Shown piece after piece: positions 28,053-38,075 of a stretch of DNA of 64,000 nucleotides. Under the pieces are notes generated by a model. It ran no database searches and had not been told where the DNA came from. It saw only the letters and a list, made by a program, of their open reading frames with translations. The stretch covers positions 4,278,001-4,342,000 of the forward strand of contig NZ_CP155619.1 in the NCBI RefSeq assembly GCF_039697315.1, given 5' to 3'. The stretch comes from Pseudomonas abietaniphila (lineage in GTDB: Bacteria > Pseudomonadota > Gammaproteobacteria > Pseudomonadales > Pseudomonadaceae). Within the stretch, counting starts at the first letter, position 1, and every line of letters begins with the position of its first letter. The translations under genes were made by a program, and so were the position numbers.

Positions 28053-28979
28053 CTATCCGTTCTCCCTCGACGACTTGGGAAAACTTGCTTTGTCCGAAAG
28101 ACAGGCAATCAGATGGTCATACACCAACCGGACTCTGGGCGGCACCGGCCCTGACTGGGTGCGGTACACAATCAAGTCCACCGTCGGCGGCGCGCAGTCG
28201 GCGAGCACCTCGACCAGCAAGCCGTCACTCAGATGAGGCTCCGCCAGATAGTGCGGCATCTGCGCGAACGCCAGCCCGGCCAGTACAAACTCCAGTTCTG
28301 TTTCCGGGTCATCGCAGCTGAACGCAGGGGAGGGCGGCAAATAACTCTCACCGTCCGAAAAGAACCATGGCCACGGCCTGCCGTTGTTCCGGTCGATCAG
28401 CACCGACAGCGGCAACGGCTTGAGCGCCTCCATGCTCGACGGTGCGCCCACCGCTGCAATCAATGCAGGGGCCGCCACGATCTTCAACGGCACCTGCGCC
28501 ACTGCCCGCGCGATGAATCGCCGATCACGCACCGCCCCGATACGGACCCCGATGTCGATCCGCGACAGCACCGCATCCGTCAGTTGGTCATCCAGATTCA
28601 ACTCGATTCGCAACCCGGGATGCTGTTGCATCAGCGGCTTTAGAAACTCCGCCATATACAGCTTGCCGATGGCATGGGGCGCGGTGATCCCGACACGGCC
28701 AACGATCTCGGCGCTCTTCGGTTTTGAGTGAGACACGAACAGCCGGTCAAACTGATTCAACGTCTCCCGCGCCTGCTGCGCGATCTCTGCCCCGAACGCC
28801 GTGAGCGTCGCCTGTCGTGTGCTGCGATGAAAGAGCGGCTCGGCAAAGGTGCGCTCCAGCTCCTTGATCGCCCGCGTCACCTTCTGCGGCGATGTCCCCA
28901 GCCGATGCGCAGCCTCACGAAAGCTCGGCGCTTCCACCGCGACCAGAAAGACACGGAGCATTTCCATGCGATTGAGCAT
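28053..28979 (-). CDS. LysR-family regulator, divergent to an SDR gene
   Basis: 308 residues from MLNRMEMLRVFLVAVEAPSF (start 28979, AAGGATC upstream). The N-terminal winged helix is EAAHRLGTSPQKVTRAIKEL, and the effector domain follows (GRVGITAPHAIGKLYMAEFL). It is divergent to the SDR gene at 29125 across 145 bases, the usual layout for a LysR activator or repressor of the neighbour. Effector unknown. Confidence 0.9.
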   Translation of the reverse strand: MLNRMEMLRVFLVAVEAPSFREAAHRLGTSPQKVTRAIKELERTFAEPLFHRSTRQATLTAFGAEIAQQARETLNQFDRLFVSHSKPKSAEIVGRVGITAPHAIGKLYMAEFLKPLMQQHPGLRIELNLDDQLTDAVLSRIDIGVRIGAVRDRRFIARAVAQVPLKIVAAPALIAAVGAPSSMEALKPLPLSVLIDRNNGRPWPWFFSDGESYLPPSPAFSCDDPETELEFVLAGLAFAQMPHYLAEPHLSDGLLVEVLADCAPPTVDLIVYRTQSGPVPPRVRLVYDHLIACLSDKASFPKSSRENG

Positions 28980-29124
28980 TGATCGGGATCCTTGTTGCGA
29001 CGTTGAGATGAAGAGCGTGTTCCAGAAAGTGGAATTCTCAAAGCCAAACTCTTCCATTTTCTGAGCAGAAGATCCACTGCAAACTCCTGCTCAACCACCT
29101 CCCACCCTCTGCAGGAGATTCACC

Positions 29125-29868
29125 ATGAGCAACGGTATCCAAGGCAAAGTCGTCGTCATCACCGGCGCGAGCAGCGGTCTGGGCGAATCAACCGCCCGCC
29201 ATCTGGCCAAACTCGGCGCCAAAGTCGTCCTTGGCGCACGTCGTCAAGAGCGCATGGACGTCATCGTCCAGGACATCAAAGCCACAGGCGGCGAAGCATC
29301 GGCCTACACCGTCGACGTCACGCGCCGGGAAGATCTGACCGCGCTGGTGGAAAATGCCATCAAGGACTTCGGCAAAGTCGACGTCATGATCAACAACGCC
29401 GGCTTCATGGCCATCGCGCCCATCGCCGAACTGCGCGTCGACGAGTGGGACCGCATGATCGACATCAACGTCAAAGGCGTGCTCTACGGCATTGCCGCCG
29501 CGCTGCCGAAATTCGAAGCCCAAGGTTTTGGCCACTTCATCAACATCTCGTCCGTGGCCGGCATCAAAGTCTTCAGCCCGGGCGGCTCCGTCTACAGCGG
29601 CACCAAATACGCCGTGCGCGCCATCTCCGACGGCCTGCGCCACGAAGTCGGCGGAAAAATCCGCACCACCACCATCGAACCCGGTGCTGTGGACTCCGAA
29701 CTCAAATTCGGCAGCGGCCACCAGCCAAGCGCCGACGTCGTGAAAGAGTTCTACAAACAAGCCATCCCCGCCGAATCCGTCGCCCGCGCAATTGCCTACG
29801 CGATCGAACAACCGGGCGATGTCGACATCAACGAAATCGTCCTGCGCCCGACCTCGCAGGATTTCTGA
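29125..29868 (+). CDS. short-chain dehydrogenase/reductase
   Basis: 247 residues, classical SDR length. The coenzyme motif is TGASSGLGESTARHL, with GARRQ afterwards suggesting NADP preference. NNAG is in MINNAGFMAIAP, and the catalytic Ser, Tyr and Lys are in INISSVAG and YSGTKYAV. AGGAG precedes the ATG. Substrate unknown; control by the divergent LysR protein is likely. Confidence 0.93.
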   Translation: MSNGIQGKVVVITGASSGLGESTARHLAKLGAKVVLGARRQERMDVIVQDIKATGGEASAYTVDVTRREDLTALVENAIKDFGKVDVMINNAGFMAIAPIAELRVDEWDRMIDINVKGVLYGIAAALPKFEAQGFGHFINISSVAGIKVFSPGGSVYSGTKYAVRAISDGLRHEVGGKIRTTTIEPGAVDSELKFGSGHQPSADVVKEFYKQAIPAESVARAIAYAIEQPGDVDINEIVLRPTSQDF

Positions 29869-29958
29869 TCCAGTGAGCGGGGTTGCGACAGGCCCGCCCC
29901 TGTCGCAACCCACGCAATGCTCGCGCCCCCTGCAATAGATCGTCTCAAGAGTCACCCC

Positions 29959-30427
29959 TGTAGGAGCGACCGGGGTGGCGTTCCACCTTGCCCGCGATCT
30001 GCCGAGAACCGGCAACAAAACCTGTGCATGCGGAGTACCAGGCACAATCAAGTCGCCTGATTCTGCCCGGAAGACGTAGGAGCGCGCTTGCCCCGCGATC
30101 TGCCGGGAACCGGCAGCAAAACTGTGCATGCAAAGTACCGGGCACAATCAAGTCGTCTGATTCTGCCCGGAAGGCGTAGGAGCGTGGCTTGTCCCGCGAT
30201 CTGCCGGGAACCGGCAGCAAACCCTGTGCATGCGGAGCACCAGGCACAATCGAGTCGCCGTTTCTGCCCGGAAGGCGTAGGAGCGCGGTTTATCCCGCGA
30301 TCTGCCGGGAACCGGCAGCAAACCCTGTGCTCTCGGAGTACCAGGCACAATCGAGTCGCCTGGTTCTGCCCGGAAGGCGTAGGAGCGTGGCTTGTCCCGC
30401 GATCTGCCGGGAACCGGCAGCAAAACC
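29959..30427 (+). repeat. tandem array of five REP-containing units, about 100-bp period
   Basis: The core GTAGGAGCG begins at 29960, 30076, 30176, 30277 and 30379, so the last four units are spaced 100, 101 and 102 bases. Each unit has a REP (GCGATCTGCCGGGAACCGGC) and a spacer (roughly TGCATGCGGAGTACCAGGCA, CAATCAAGTCGCCTGATTCT and GCCCGGAAG). The first unit is the most divergent. All units share one orientation, unlike the inverted REP pair at 1980-2115, whose core and spacer are related. The array is non-coding; repeated peptides in both strands are by-products. Confidence 0.93.
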
Positions 30428-30631
30428 CGTCAACCTGTCCCTACCAGGCAGACCTAGATCCAAAGGTACTTGTAGGACGTTTCTGAATTTCCGCCGTCGG
30501 GTTGTCGACGAACAATGCCCACGTTAGCCTCCCCGCCGTCGTTGTGATCAGCGACCGGATTTGACGATCTGAGACTAAGGCGCACAGCGCTCCAACTATG
30601 CTTTGAGCTATTACGCTTGCAGCACGTGTTA

Positions 30632-30706
30632 TGGCAGCTGTGCGTCGGAGACCTTCGGGTCTGCCGGTAGCCTTAGGCCGGTTCGTCAACCTTCGCACAG
30701 CTGCCA
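30632..30706 (+). ncRNA. structured, cloverleaf-like element upstream of the Bro-N gene
   Basis: A perfect 13-base outer stem (30632-30644 with 30694-30706; TGGCAGCTGTGCG and its complement) encloses three smaller hairpins. They are AGACC-TTCG-GGTCT (30649-30662, a stable UUCG tetraloop), CCG/GCC with GGC/CGG (30664-30681, three-base bulge) and GGTT-CGTC-AACC (30680-30691, alternative with the previous one). The element lies 50 bases before the leader start and has no T tract. It may be a 5' regulatory RNA or a dispersed repeat. I believe similar sequences occur before related Pseudomonas genes, from memory only. Confidence 0.6.
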
Positions 30707-30755
30707 CCTAATGTTTGACGACATTGGAGCCAGCGCTAACTAAGGAGCTTCACCC

Positions 30756-30824
30756 ATGCAGGTATCGCATCAACCCAAATCCCCACCCCCATCGCTAACC
30801 CCGGAAAGGGAAACCAGGCGATGA
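30756..30824 (+). CDS. 22-codon leader ORF coupled to the Bro-N gene
   Basis: ATG at 30756 has a strong AAGGAG site 8 bases upstream (30742-30747). The peptide is MQVSHQPKSPPPSLTPERET plus RR, rich in Pro. Its TGA (30822-30824) overlaps the next gene's ATG (30821) as ATGA, so the downstream gene, which lacks its own ribosome site, is probably translated by coupling. The Pro-rich run could slow ribosomes. Whether the peptide has a function is unknown. Confidence 0.55.
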   Translation: MQVSHQPKSPPPSLTPERETRR

Positions 30825-31339
30825 CCGACTGCTTCGAACCTCAAATCTTCATCCGCCACCACCGCCAACTCCGCGCTTTCCAGCTCGAAAACCAAGCCTG
30901 GTTCTGCCTCCAGGACACCGCCCGCCTCATGGGCAAACCCCTCGACGAACGCGCCACCTACAAACTCGATCCAGACCAACGCCGCACTGCCTGGCTACAC
31001 AGCAACGGCCAATGGAGCAAACAACTCCTCATCAGCGAATCCGGCCTCTTCGCCATGCTGGTCCACCACTACGTCCCCGAAAACCGAGCGTTGAGGCATT
31101 GGCTGACCCACGAGGTATTGCCAGCGTTGCGTGACAAGGCCGAGCCGCATTCGCCCAGTATGGACGCCATGAAATGGTCGGGATGTTCGGTGGGGTTACT
31201 GCAATGGCAGAGCGACTATTGGGTGCGGTTAAGGGACATGCCCGAACTCATGGTCGAGCGGAGTGCGAAGCGTAACGTCGTCCGCGATGGCTGGAAGAGC
31301 GTTTTGAGCAGATGGCGAGATAAGTTGATCGGTAGATGA
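30821..31339 (+). CDS. Bro-N domain (phage antirepressor-like) protein
   Basis: 172 residues. The N-terminal Bro-N domain reads MTDCFEPQIFIRHHRQLRAF, AWFCLQDTARLMGKP and LLISESGLFAMLVHH, with the closing ALRHWLTHEVLPALR. This domain occurs in phage antirepressors and DNA-binding proteins. The C-terminal 50 residues are basic and Trp-rich, without a KilA-C or Ant domain I can name. No phage genes adjoin. It seems expressed by coupling to the leader ORF. Confidence 0.82.
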   Translation: MTDCFEPQIFIRHHRQLRAFQLENQAWFCLQDTARLMGKPLDERATYKLDPDQRRTAWLHSNGQWSKQLLISESGLFAMLVHHYVPENRALRHWLTHEVLPALRDKAEPHSPSMDAMKWSGCSVGLLQWQSDYWVRLRDMPELMVERSAKRNVVRDGWKSVLSRWRDKLIGR

Positions 31340-31472
31340 TGGTGGGGCGAGGGGGTATTTGAGGGGACGCATGCGCAAATAGCGGGCATTGGTGTCAGGG
31401 AAACGTGCCCATAACGATCCGGATTCTGGACGGGAAGATAACCCCGCTCACCTCATCTACAAATCCTGCCCA

Positions 31473-31502
31473 CAAAAAAACCGGCTCAAATCTGGCCGGT
31501 TT
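31473..31502 (-). terminator. terminator of tRNA-Leu
   Basis: AAACCGGC (31478-31485) pairs with GCCGGTTT (31495-31502). Read leftwards, the stem is followed by seven T (A tract 31474-31480 on the plus strand), placed 44 bases after the tRNA end. Confidence 0.8.
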
Positions 31503-31545
31503 CTCTGTGCTTCAAGCTACGTAACCACTTGAAGGTGTTGCTGTT

Positions 31546-31630
31546 TGGTGCCCCGAGGGAGACTCGAACTCCCACTCCTTTCGAAAACGGATTTTGAATC
31601 CGCCGCGTCTACCAATTCCGCCATCAGGGC
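31546..31630 (-). tRNA. tRNA-Leu (anticodon CAA)
   Basis: 85 nucleotides on the minus strand, from GCCCTGATGGCGG at 31630 to an encoded CCA at 31546-31548. The acceptor arms GCCCTGA/TCGGGGC pair. The anticodon stem GCGGA/TCCGT encloses the loop TTCAAAA, giving CAA, which reads UUG. A long variable arm (class II) and the GTTCGAGTC T-loop are present. Confidence 0.96.
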
Positions 31631-31738
31631 TCAATGGCGGCGAAGTATAGAGACGCTCCTACCGTTGGTCAATCATGTTTCATGGTCAATTTTCACTTAT
31701 TCGGCTAAACTTCCCGGCCCTGCTAGACGAACCCCATC

Positions 31739-33948
<2,210 letters not shown>

Positions 33949-34003
33949 ATGACATCCGGTCTTACCGCTTCTTATTATTAAAATTATGCAACTGGAGTGT
34001 TAA

Positions 34004-34342
34004 ATGAGCTTTTTCATTTCCAATGCCATGGCAGACGCCGCGGCACCTGCGGCCGCTGGCCCGGCAGGTTCGGGTTTTGAGTGGATTTTCCTGGTCGGCT
34101 TCCTGGTCATCTTTTATCTGATGATCTGGCGTCCTCAGGCCAAGCGTGCCAAAGAGCAGAAGAACCTGCTGGGCAACTTGCAGAAGGGCGACGAAGTTGT
34201 CACTTCCGGCGGTATCGCGGGCAAGATCAATAAAGTGACTGACGATTTCGTGGTGATCGAAGTTTCCGACACCGTTGAGCTGAAGATCCAGAAGGGCGCC
34301 ATCGCTGCCACCCTGCCGAAGGGCACTCTGAAAGCCATCTGA
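34004..34342 (+). CDS. yajC: Sec translocase accessory protein YajC
   Basis: 112 residues: one membrane helix (WIFLVGFLVIFYLMIWRPQ) followed by the basic RAKEQKNLLGNLQKGDEVVT segment and the GGIAGKINKV module. YajC belongs to the SecDF-YajC complex that aids protein export. It precedes secD by 62 bases. Confidence 0.96.
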   Translation: MSFFISNAMADAAAPAAAGPAGSGFEWIFLVGFLVIFYLMIWRPQAKRAKEQKNLLGNLQKGDEVVTSGGIAGKINKVTDDFVVIEVSDTVELKIQKGAIAATLPKGTLKAI

Positions 34343-34404
34343 TTCCAGTCTTTTACCAATCGACGGGGCGCGCAAGGCGCCCCGCGTTATAAGCAGGCGG
34401 CGTG

Positions 34405-36273
34405 ATGTTGAACAAATACCCTCTGTGGAAATACATCCTGATCCTGGCAGTGCTAGTGGTCGGCTTTATTTATTCCGCACCCAATCTCTACCCTGATGAC
34501 CCGGCCGTTCAGGTCAGCGGCGCAAGCACCGCGCTGCAGGTCACTCAGGCTGATCTGGATCGCGTAAGCAAGGCGCTTACCGATGCTGGCATCGCGGTCA
34601 AGGGCGCGTCTCTGGCCGAGAATGGCAAGGGCGGTTTGTTGCGTCTGACCAAGCAGGAAGACCAGCTGCCAGCCAAGGATGTCGCACGCAAGGCACTGGG
34701 TGACGACTACGTCGTTGCACTGAACCTGGCACAAACCACGCCGAAGTGGTTGCGCAATCTGGGCGCCAGCCCGATGAAGCTGGGTCTGGACCTTTCCGGC
34801 GGCGTGCACTTCCTGCTCGAAGTGGACATGGACAAGGCGCTCAACGCTCGTCTGAATGTCTACGAAGGCGAAGTGAAGAGCCTGTTGCGCAAGGAAAAAC
34901 TGCGTTATCGCAGCCTGCCGCAAGACGGCAATGCTATTCAGCTGGGCTTCAGTGACACCGATTCCCGCGAGCAGGCCCGTGCCCTGATCCGCAAGGACTA
35001 CACCGATTTCGATATCACCATGACCGATCGTGGTGAGATGCCGATCCTGCGTCTGGCGATGACCCAGGCCAAGGTCGCCGAGATTCGTGAATACTCGATC
35101 AAGCAGAACTTGACCACCGTGCGTAACCGGGTCAACGAACTGGGTGTGGCCGAGCCACTGGTTCAGCGTCAGGGTGCCAACCGCATCGTGGTTGAGCTGC
35201 CGGGCGTGCAGGACACTGCCGAAGCCAAGCGTATTCTCGGCAAGACCGCCAACCTTGAGTTCCGTCTGGGCGCAGGCCCCGATGACACCAAGGCCACCAC
35301 TGAAATGTTCGAGTTCCGCGAAGGCGGTCGTCCGGCAGCAGCGGTTGAGCGTGGCCTGATCATCACCGGTGACCAGGTGACTGACGCCAAGGCTGGCTTT
35401 GACGAACACGGCCGTCCACAGGTGAACATCAAGCTGGATGGTCACGGTGGCGATCTGATGAGCCGCGCAACCCGCGCCAACGTCGGTCGCAGCATGGCGG
35501 TGATCTTCATCGAGCAGAAACCGACTACAACCTACACCAAGCAGATGGTGGATGGCGTCGAGAAAGACGTGCCGGTCCAGACCTTCAAAGAAGAGAAGAA
35601 GATCATCAGCCTGGCGACCATCCAGTCGCCGCTGGGTGCTCAGTTCCGCATCACCGGCCTGAACGGTCAGGGTGAGTCTTCTGAGCTTGCGTTGCTGCTG
35701 CGTGCCGGTGGTCTGGCTGCGCCGATGTACTTCGCTGAAGAGCGCACCATTGGCCCGAGCCTGGGTGCCGACAACATCACCAAGGGCGTTCACGCATCGC
35801 TCTGGGGCATGCTGTTCGTTTCGCTGTTCATCCTCGCCATCTACCGTTTCTTCGGTTTGATCGCGACCGTCGCACTGGCCTTCAACATGGTCATGCTGCT
35901 GGCGCTGATGTCACTGCTGGGTGCAACGCTGACCCTGCCAGGTATCGCCGGTATCGTGTTGACCATGGGCATGGCGGTGGACGCCAACGTGCTGATCTTC
36001 TCGCGTATCCGTGAAGAGATCGCCAATGGCATGACCGTGCAGCGCGCGATCAACGAAGGTTTCGACCGCGCCTACACCGCGATCCTCGACGCCAACCTGA
36101 CGACGTTGCTGGTCGGCGGCATTCTCTTCGCGATGGGCACCGGCCCTGTGAAGGGCTTTGCGGTGACCATGTCGCTCGGGATCTTTACCTCGATGTTCAC
36201 AGCCATCATGGTGACCCGCGCAATGGTCAACCTGATTTTTGGTGGTCGTGACTTCAAGAAGTTGTGGATTTAA
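34405..36273 (+). CDS. secD: protein translocase subunit SecD
   Basis: 622 residues from MLNKYPLWKYILILAVLVVG (ATG 34405 matches E. coli; GTG 34402 is the alternative). A first membrane helix is followed by the large periplasmic P1 domain (with LGLDLSGGVHFLLEVDMDK), then five helices with motif D4 (GMAVDANVLIFSRIREE) whose Asp takes part in proton use. SecDF pulls exported proteins using the proton gradient. Confidence 0.97.
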   Translation: MLNKYPLWKYILILAVLVVGFIYSAPNLYPDDPAVQVSGASTALQVTQADLDRVSKALTDAGIAVKGASLAENGKGGLLRLTKQEDQLPAKDVARKALGDDYVVALNLAQTTPKWLRNLGASPMKLGLDLSGGVHFLLEVDMDKALNARLNVYEGEVKSLLRKEKLRYRSLPQDGNAIQLGFSDTDSREQARALIRKDYTDFDITMTDRGEMPILRLAMTQAKVAEIREYSIKQNLTTVRNRVNELGVAEPLVQRQGANRIVVELPGVQDTAEAKRILGKTANLEFRLGAGPDDTKATTEMFEFREGGRPAAAVERGLIITGDQVTDAKAGFDEHGRPQVNIKLDGHGGDLMSRATRANVGRSMAVIFIEQKPTTTYTKQMVDGVEKDVPVQTFKEEKKIISLATIQSPLGAQFRITGLNGQGESSELALLLRAGGLAAPMYFAEERTIGPSLGADNITKGVHASLWGMLFVSLFILAIYRFFGLIATVALAFNMVMLLALMSLLGATLTLPGIAGIVLTMGMAVDANVLIFSRIREEIANGMTVQRAINEGFDRAYTAILDANLTTLLVGGILFAMGTGPVKGFAVTMSLGIFTSMFTAIMVTRAMVNLIFGGRDFKKLWI

Positions 36274-36282
36274 GGGGCTGCC

Positions 36283-37194
36283 ATGAAACGTACCATCAAC
36301 TTCATGGGCGTTCGCAACGTTGCGTTCGCCATCACCATGCTCCTTACCGCACTGGCGTTGTTCAGCTGGTTCCATAAAGGGCTCAACTTCGGTCTGGACT
36401 TCACCGGCGGTACGCTGATCGAACTGACTTACGAGCGTCCTGCCGATCTGGGCAAGGTGCGTGAGGAGCTGGTTTCTTCGGGTTACCACGAGGCCATCGT
36501 GCAGAGCTTCGGTGCAACCACCGACCTGCTCGTGCGTATGCCGGGTGAAGATCCACAGCTGGGTGCCCAAGTGGCCGAAGCGCTGCGCAAGACCGGTGCT
36601 GACAACCCTGTGACCGTCAAGCGTGTCGAGTTCGTCGGCCCGCAGGTCGGTGAAGAACTGCGCGATCAGGGCGGTATCGGCATGTTGCTCGCGCTGGGCG
36701 GCGTACTGATCTACCTGGCCTTCCGCTTCCAGTGGAAGTTCGCGGTCGGTGCGATTGTCTCGCTGATCCACGACGTGGTCGTGACCATGGGTATCCTGTC
36801 GTTCTTCCAGGTGACCTTTGACCTGACGGTACTGGCCGCGGTGCTCGCGATCATCGGCTACTCGCTCAACGACACCATCGTGGTATTCGACCGGGTTCGT
36901 GAGAACTTCCGCCTGCTGCGCAAGGCATCGCTGATCGAGAACATCAACATCTCGACCACGCAGACCCTGCTGCGCACCATGGCGACGTCGATTTCCACCT
37001 TGCTCGCCATCGTGGCGCTGTGGATCTTCGGTGGCGACAGCCTGCACGGTTTTTCCGTCGCGCTGTTCATCGGCGTTCTGGCAGGTACGTACTCCTCGAT
37101 CTACATCGCCAACGTGGTGTTGATCTGGCTGAACCTGCGCAGTGAAGACCTGCTTCCACCCGTGACGACTGACAAGGTGGACGATCGTCCTTAA
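36283..37194 (+). CDS. secF: protein translocase subunit SecF
   Basis: 303 residues with six membrane helices. The first helix is followed by GLDFTGGTLIELTYERPAD, the SecF counterpart of the SecD motif. The proton-site region is GYSLNDTIVVFDRVRENFR. AAGGGG lies 5 bases before the ATG and overlaps the secD stop. Transcription ends at the terminator at 37224-37253. Confidence 0.97.
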   Translation: MKRTINFMGVRNVAFAITMLLTALALFSWFHKGLNFGLDFTGGTLIELTYERPADLGKVREELVSSGYHEAIVQSFGATTDLLVRMPGEDPQLGAQVAEALRKTGADNPVTVKRVEFVGPQVGEELRDQGGIGMLLALGGVLIYLAFRFQWKFAVGAIVSLIHDVVVTMGILSFFQVTFDLTVLAAVLAIIGYSLNDTIVVFDRVRENFRLLRKASLIENINISTTQTLLRTMATSISTLLAIVALWIFGGDSLHGFSVALFIGVLAGTYSSIYIANVVLIWLNLRSEDLLPPVTTDKVDDRP

Positions 37195-37223
37195 CGATCC
37201 ATCCGACCGGTCATCATGTAAAA

Positions 37224-37253
37224 AGGCGCGAGTGTGAACTCGCGCCTTTTTTT
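37224..37253 (+). terminator. rho-independent terminator of yajC-secDF
   Basis: AGGCGCGAGT (37224-37233) pairs with ACTCGCGCCT (37238-37247) around GTGA, followed by seven T. An A run on the left makes it usable in both directions. Confidence 0.93.
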
Positions 37254-37311
37254 GTGCTCCAAGGCTGGGAGTAGCGCGAGCAATTGCGCTGAATATCACC
37301 AGGAGGTTCAC

Positions 37312-37854
37312 GTGAACAAGTCGTTGCTAGTTGGTGCAGTATTGGGTGCTGTCGGTGTCACCGCCGGTGGCGCTTTGGCCACCTATAGCCTCGTAAAATC
37401 AAACGGCCCAGAGTACGCAGAAGTACTCGCCGTCGAGCCTGTAAAAGAACAGATCAAAACGCCACGCCAAGTGTGCAAAGACGTCGCGGTGACCCACCGC
37501 GCGCCGGTCAAGGACGAGCACCAGATCGTCGGCAGCGTCATCGGTGCCGTCGCCGGTGGGCTGCTCGGTAATCAGGTGGGTGGTGGTAACGGCAAGAAGA
37601 TCGCGACCGTTGCCGGTGCTGTCGGTGGTGGTTATGCCGGTAACAAGGTTCAGGAAGGCATGCAAAACCGCGACACTTACACGACCACTGAAAGCCGTTG
37701 CAACACGGTCAACGATATCAGCGACAAGGTCGTGGGCTATAACGTGAAGTACAAATTGAACGACAAGGTTGGCCAAGTCCGTATGGATCGTGATCCGGGC
37801 AGCCAGATTCCAGTCAACAAGGACGGTCAGCTGGAGTTGAGTCAGGCTCAGTAA
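37312..37854 (+). CDS. glycine-zipper 2TM (SlyB/Rick-17kDa-like) protein
   Basis: 180 residues, starting at a GTG with AGGAGG 5 bases upstream. The N-terminal helix SLLVGAVLGAVGVTAGGALA may be a signal or anchor. Residues near 80-110 are the glycine-zipper repeat GSVIGAVAGGLLGNQVGGGN then VAGAVGGGYAGNKVQEGM, typical of outer-membrane or envelope-associated stress proteins. Two Cys (RQVCKD, SRCNTV) may form a disulfide. The C-terminal NVKYKLNDKVGQVRM segment is common in the family. Function unknown. Followed by its own terminator. Confidence 0.88.
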   Translation: MNKSLLVGAVLGAVGVTAGGALATYSLVKSNGPEYAEVLAVEPVKEQIKTPRQVCKDVAVTHRAPVKDEHQIVGSVIGAVAGGLLGNQVGGGNGKKIATVAGAVGGGYAGNKVQEGMQNRDTYTTTESRCNTVNDISDKVVGYNVKYKLNDKVGQVRMDRDPGSQIPVNKDGQLELSQAQ

Positions 37855-37880
37855 GCCTGACCGTCGGCCCCGCTTCAAAT

Positions 37881-37910
37881 AAACGCCCCATTGAATGGGG
37901 CGTTTTTTTT
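37881..37910 (+). terminator. rho-independent terminator
   Basis: ACGCCCCAT and ATGGGGCGT pair around TGA with flanking AAA/TTT extensions, and eight T follow. It ends the glycine-zipper gene. The next 160 bases before the porin are AT-rich near 37930-37970 and probably hold its promoter, but no clear boxes stand out. Confidence 0.93.
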
Positions 37911-38075
37911 GTCCGGATTTTCCTCATATCCATAAAGTATTGAATGGGTAGTAACTATATATTTTTAATCGCCAATCTCGCCGCGTAAGCTTTTTCATGT
38001 GGCCCCGCGACGGACGCGTTACCGGGCTCGCACGACAAATCTAATAAGAATCAGCGACGACACGCGGGAATAAAA

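Noticed and set aside
29188..30147. A 319-codon minus-strand open frame opposite the SDR gene and into the REP array
   Set aside because: It is antisense to a well-supported SDR and its N-terminal part is translated REP sequence; no ribosome site and no sensible protein features.
29945..30486. Repeated peptides in several frames of the 30 kb array, and its resemblance to a CRISPR
   Set aside because: The 100-base units are REPs with near-identical spacers, whereas CRISPR repeats are 21-48 bases with unique spacers; no cas genes.
34453..37311. Two long minus-strand frames (446 and 466 codons) opposite secD and secF
   Set aside because: Antisense shadows; their compositions (Gln/His/Arg-rich) are typical of reverse-strand translation.
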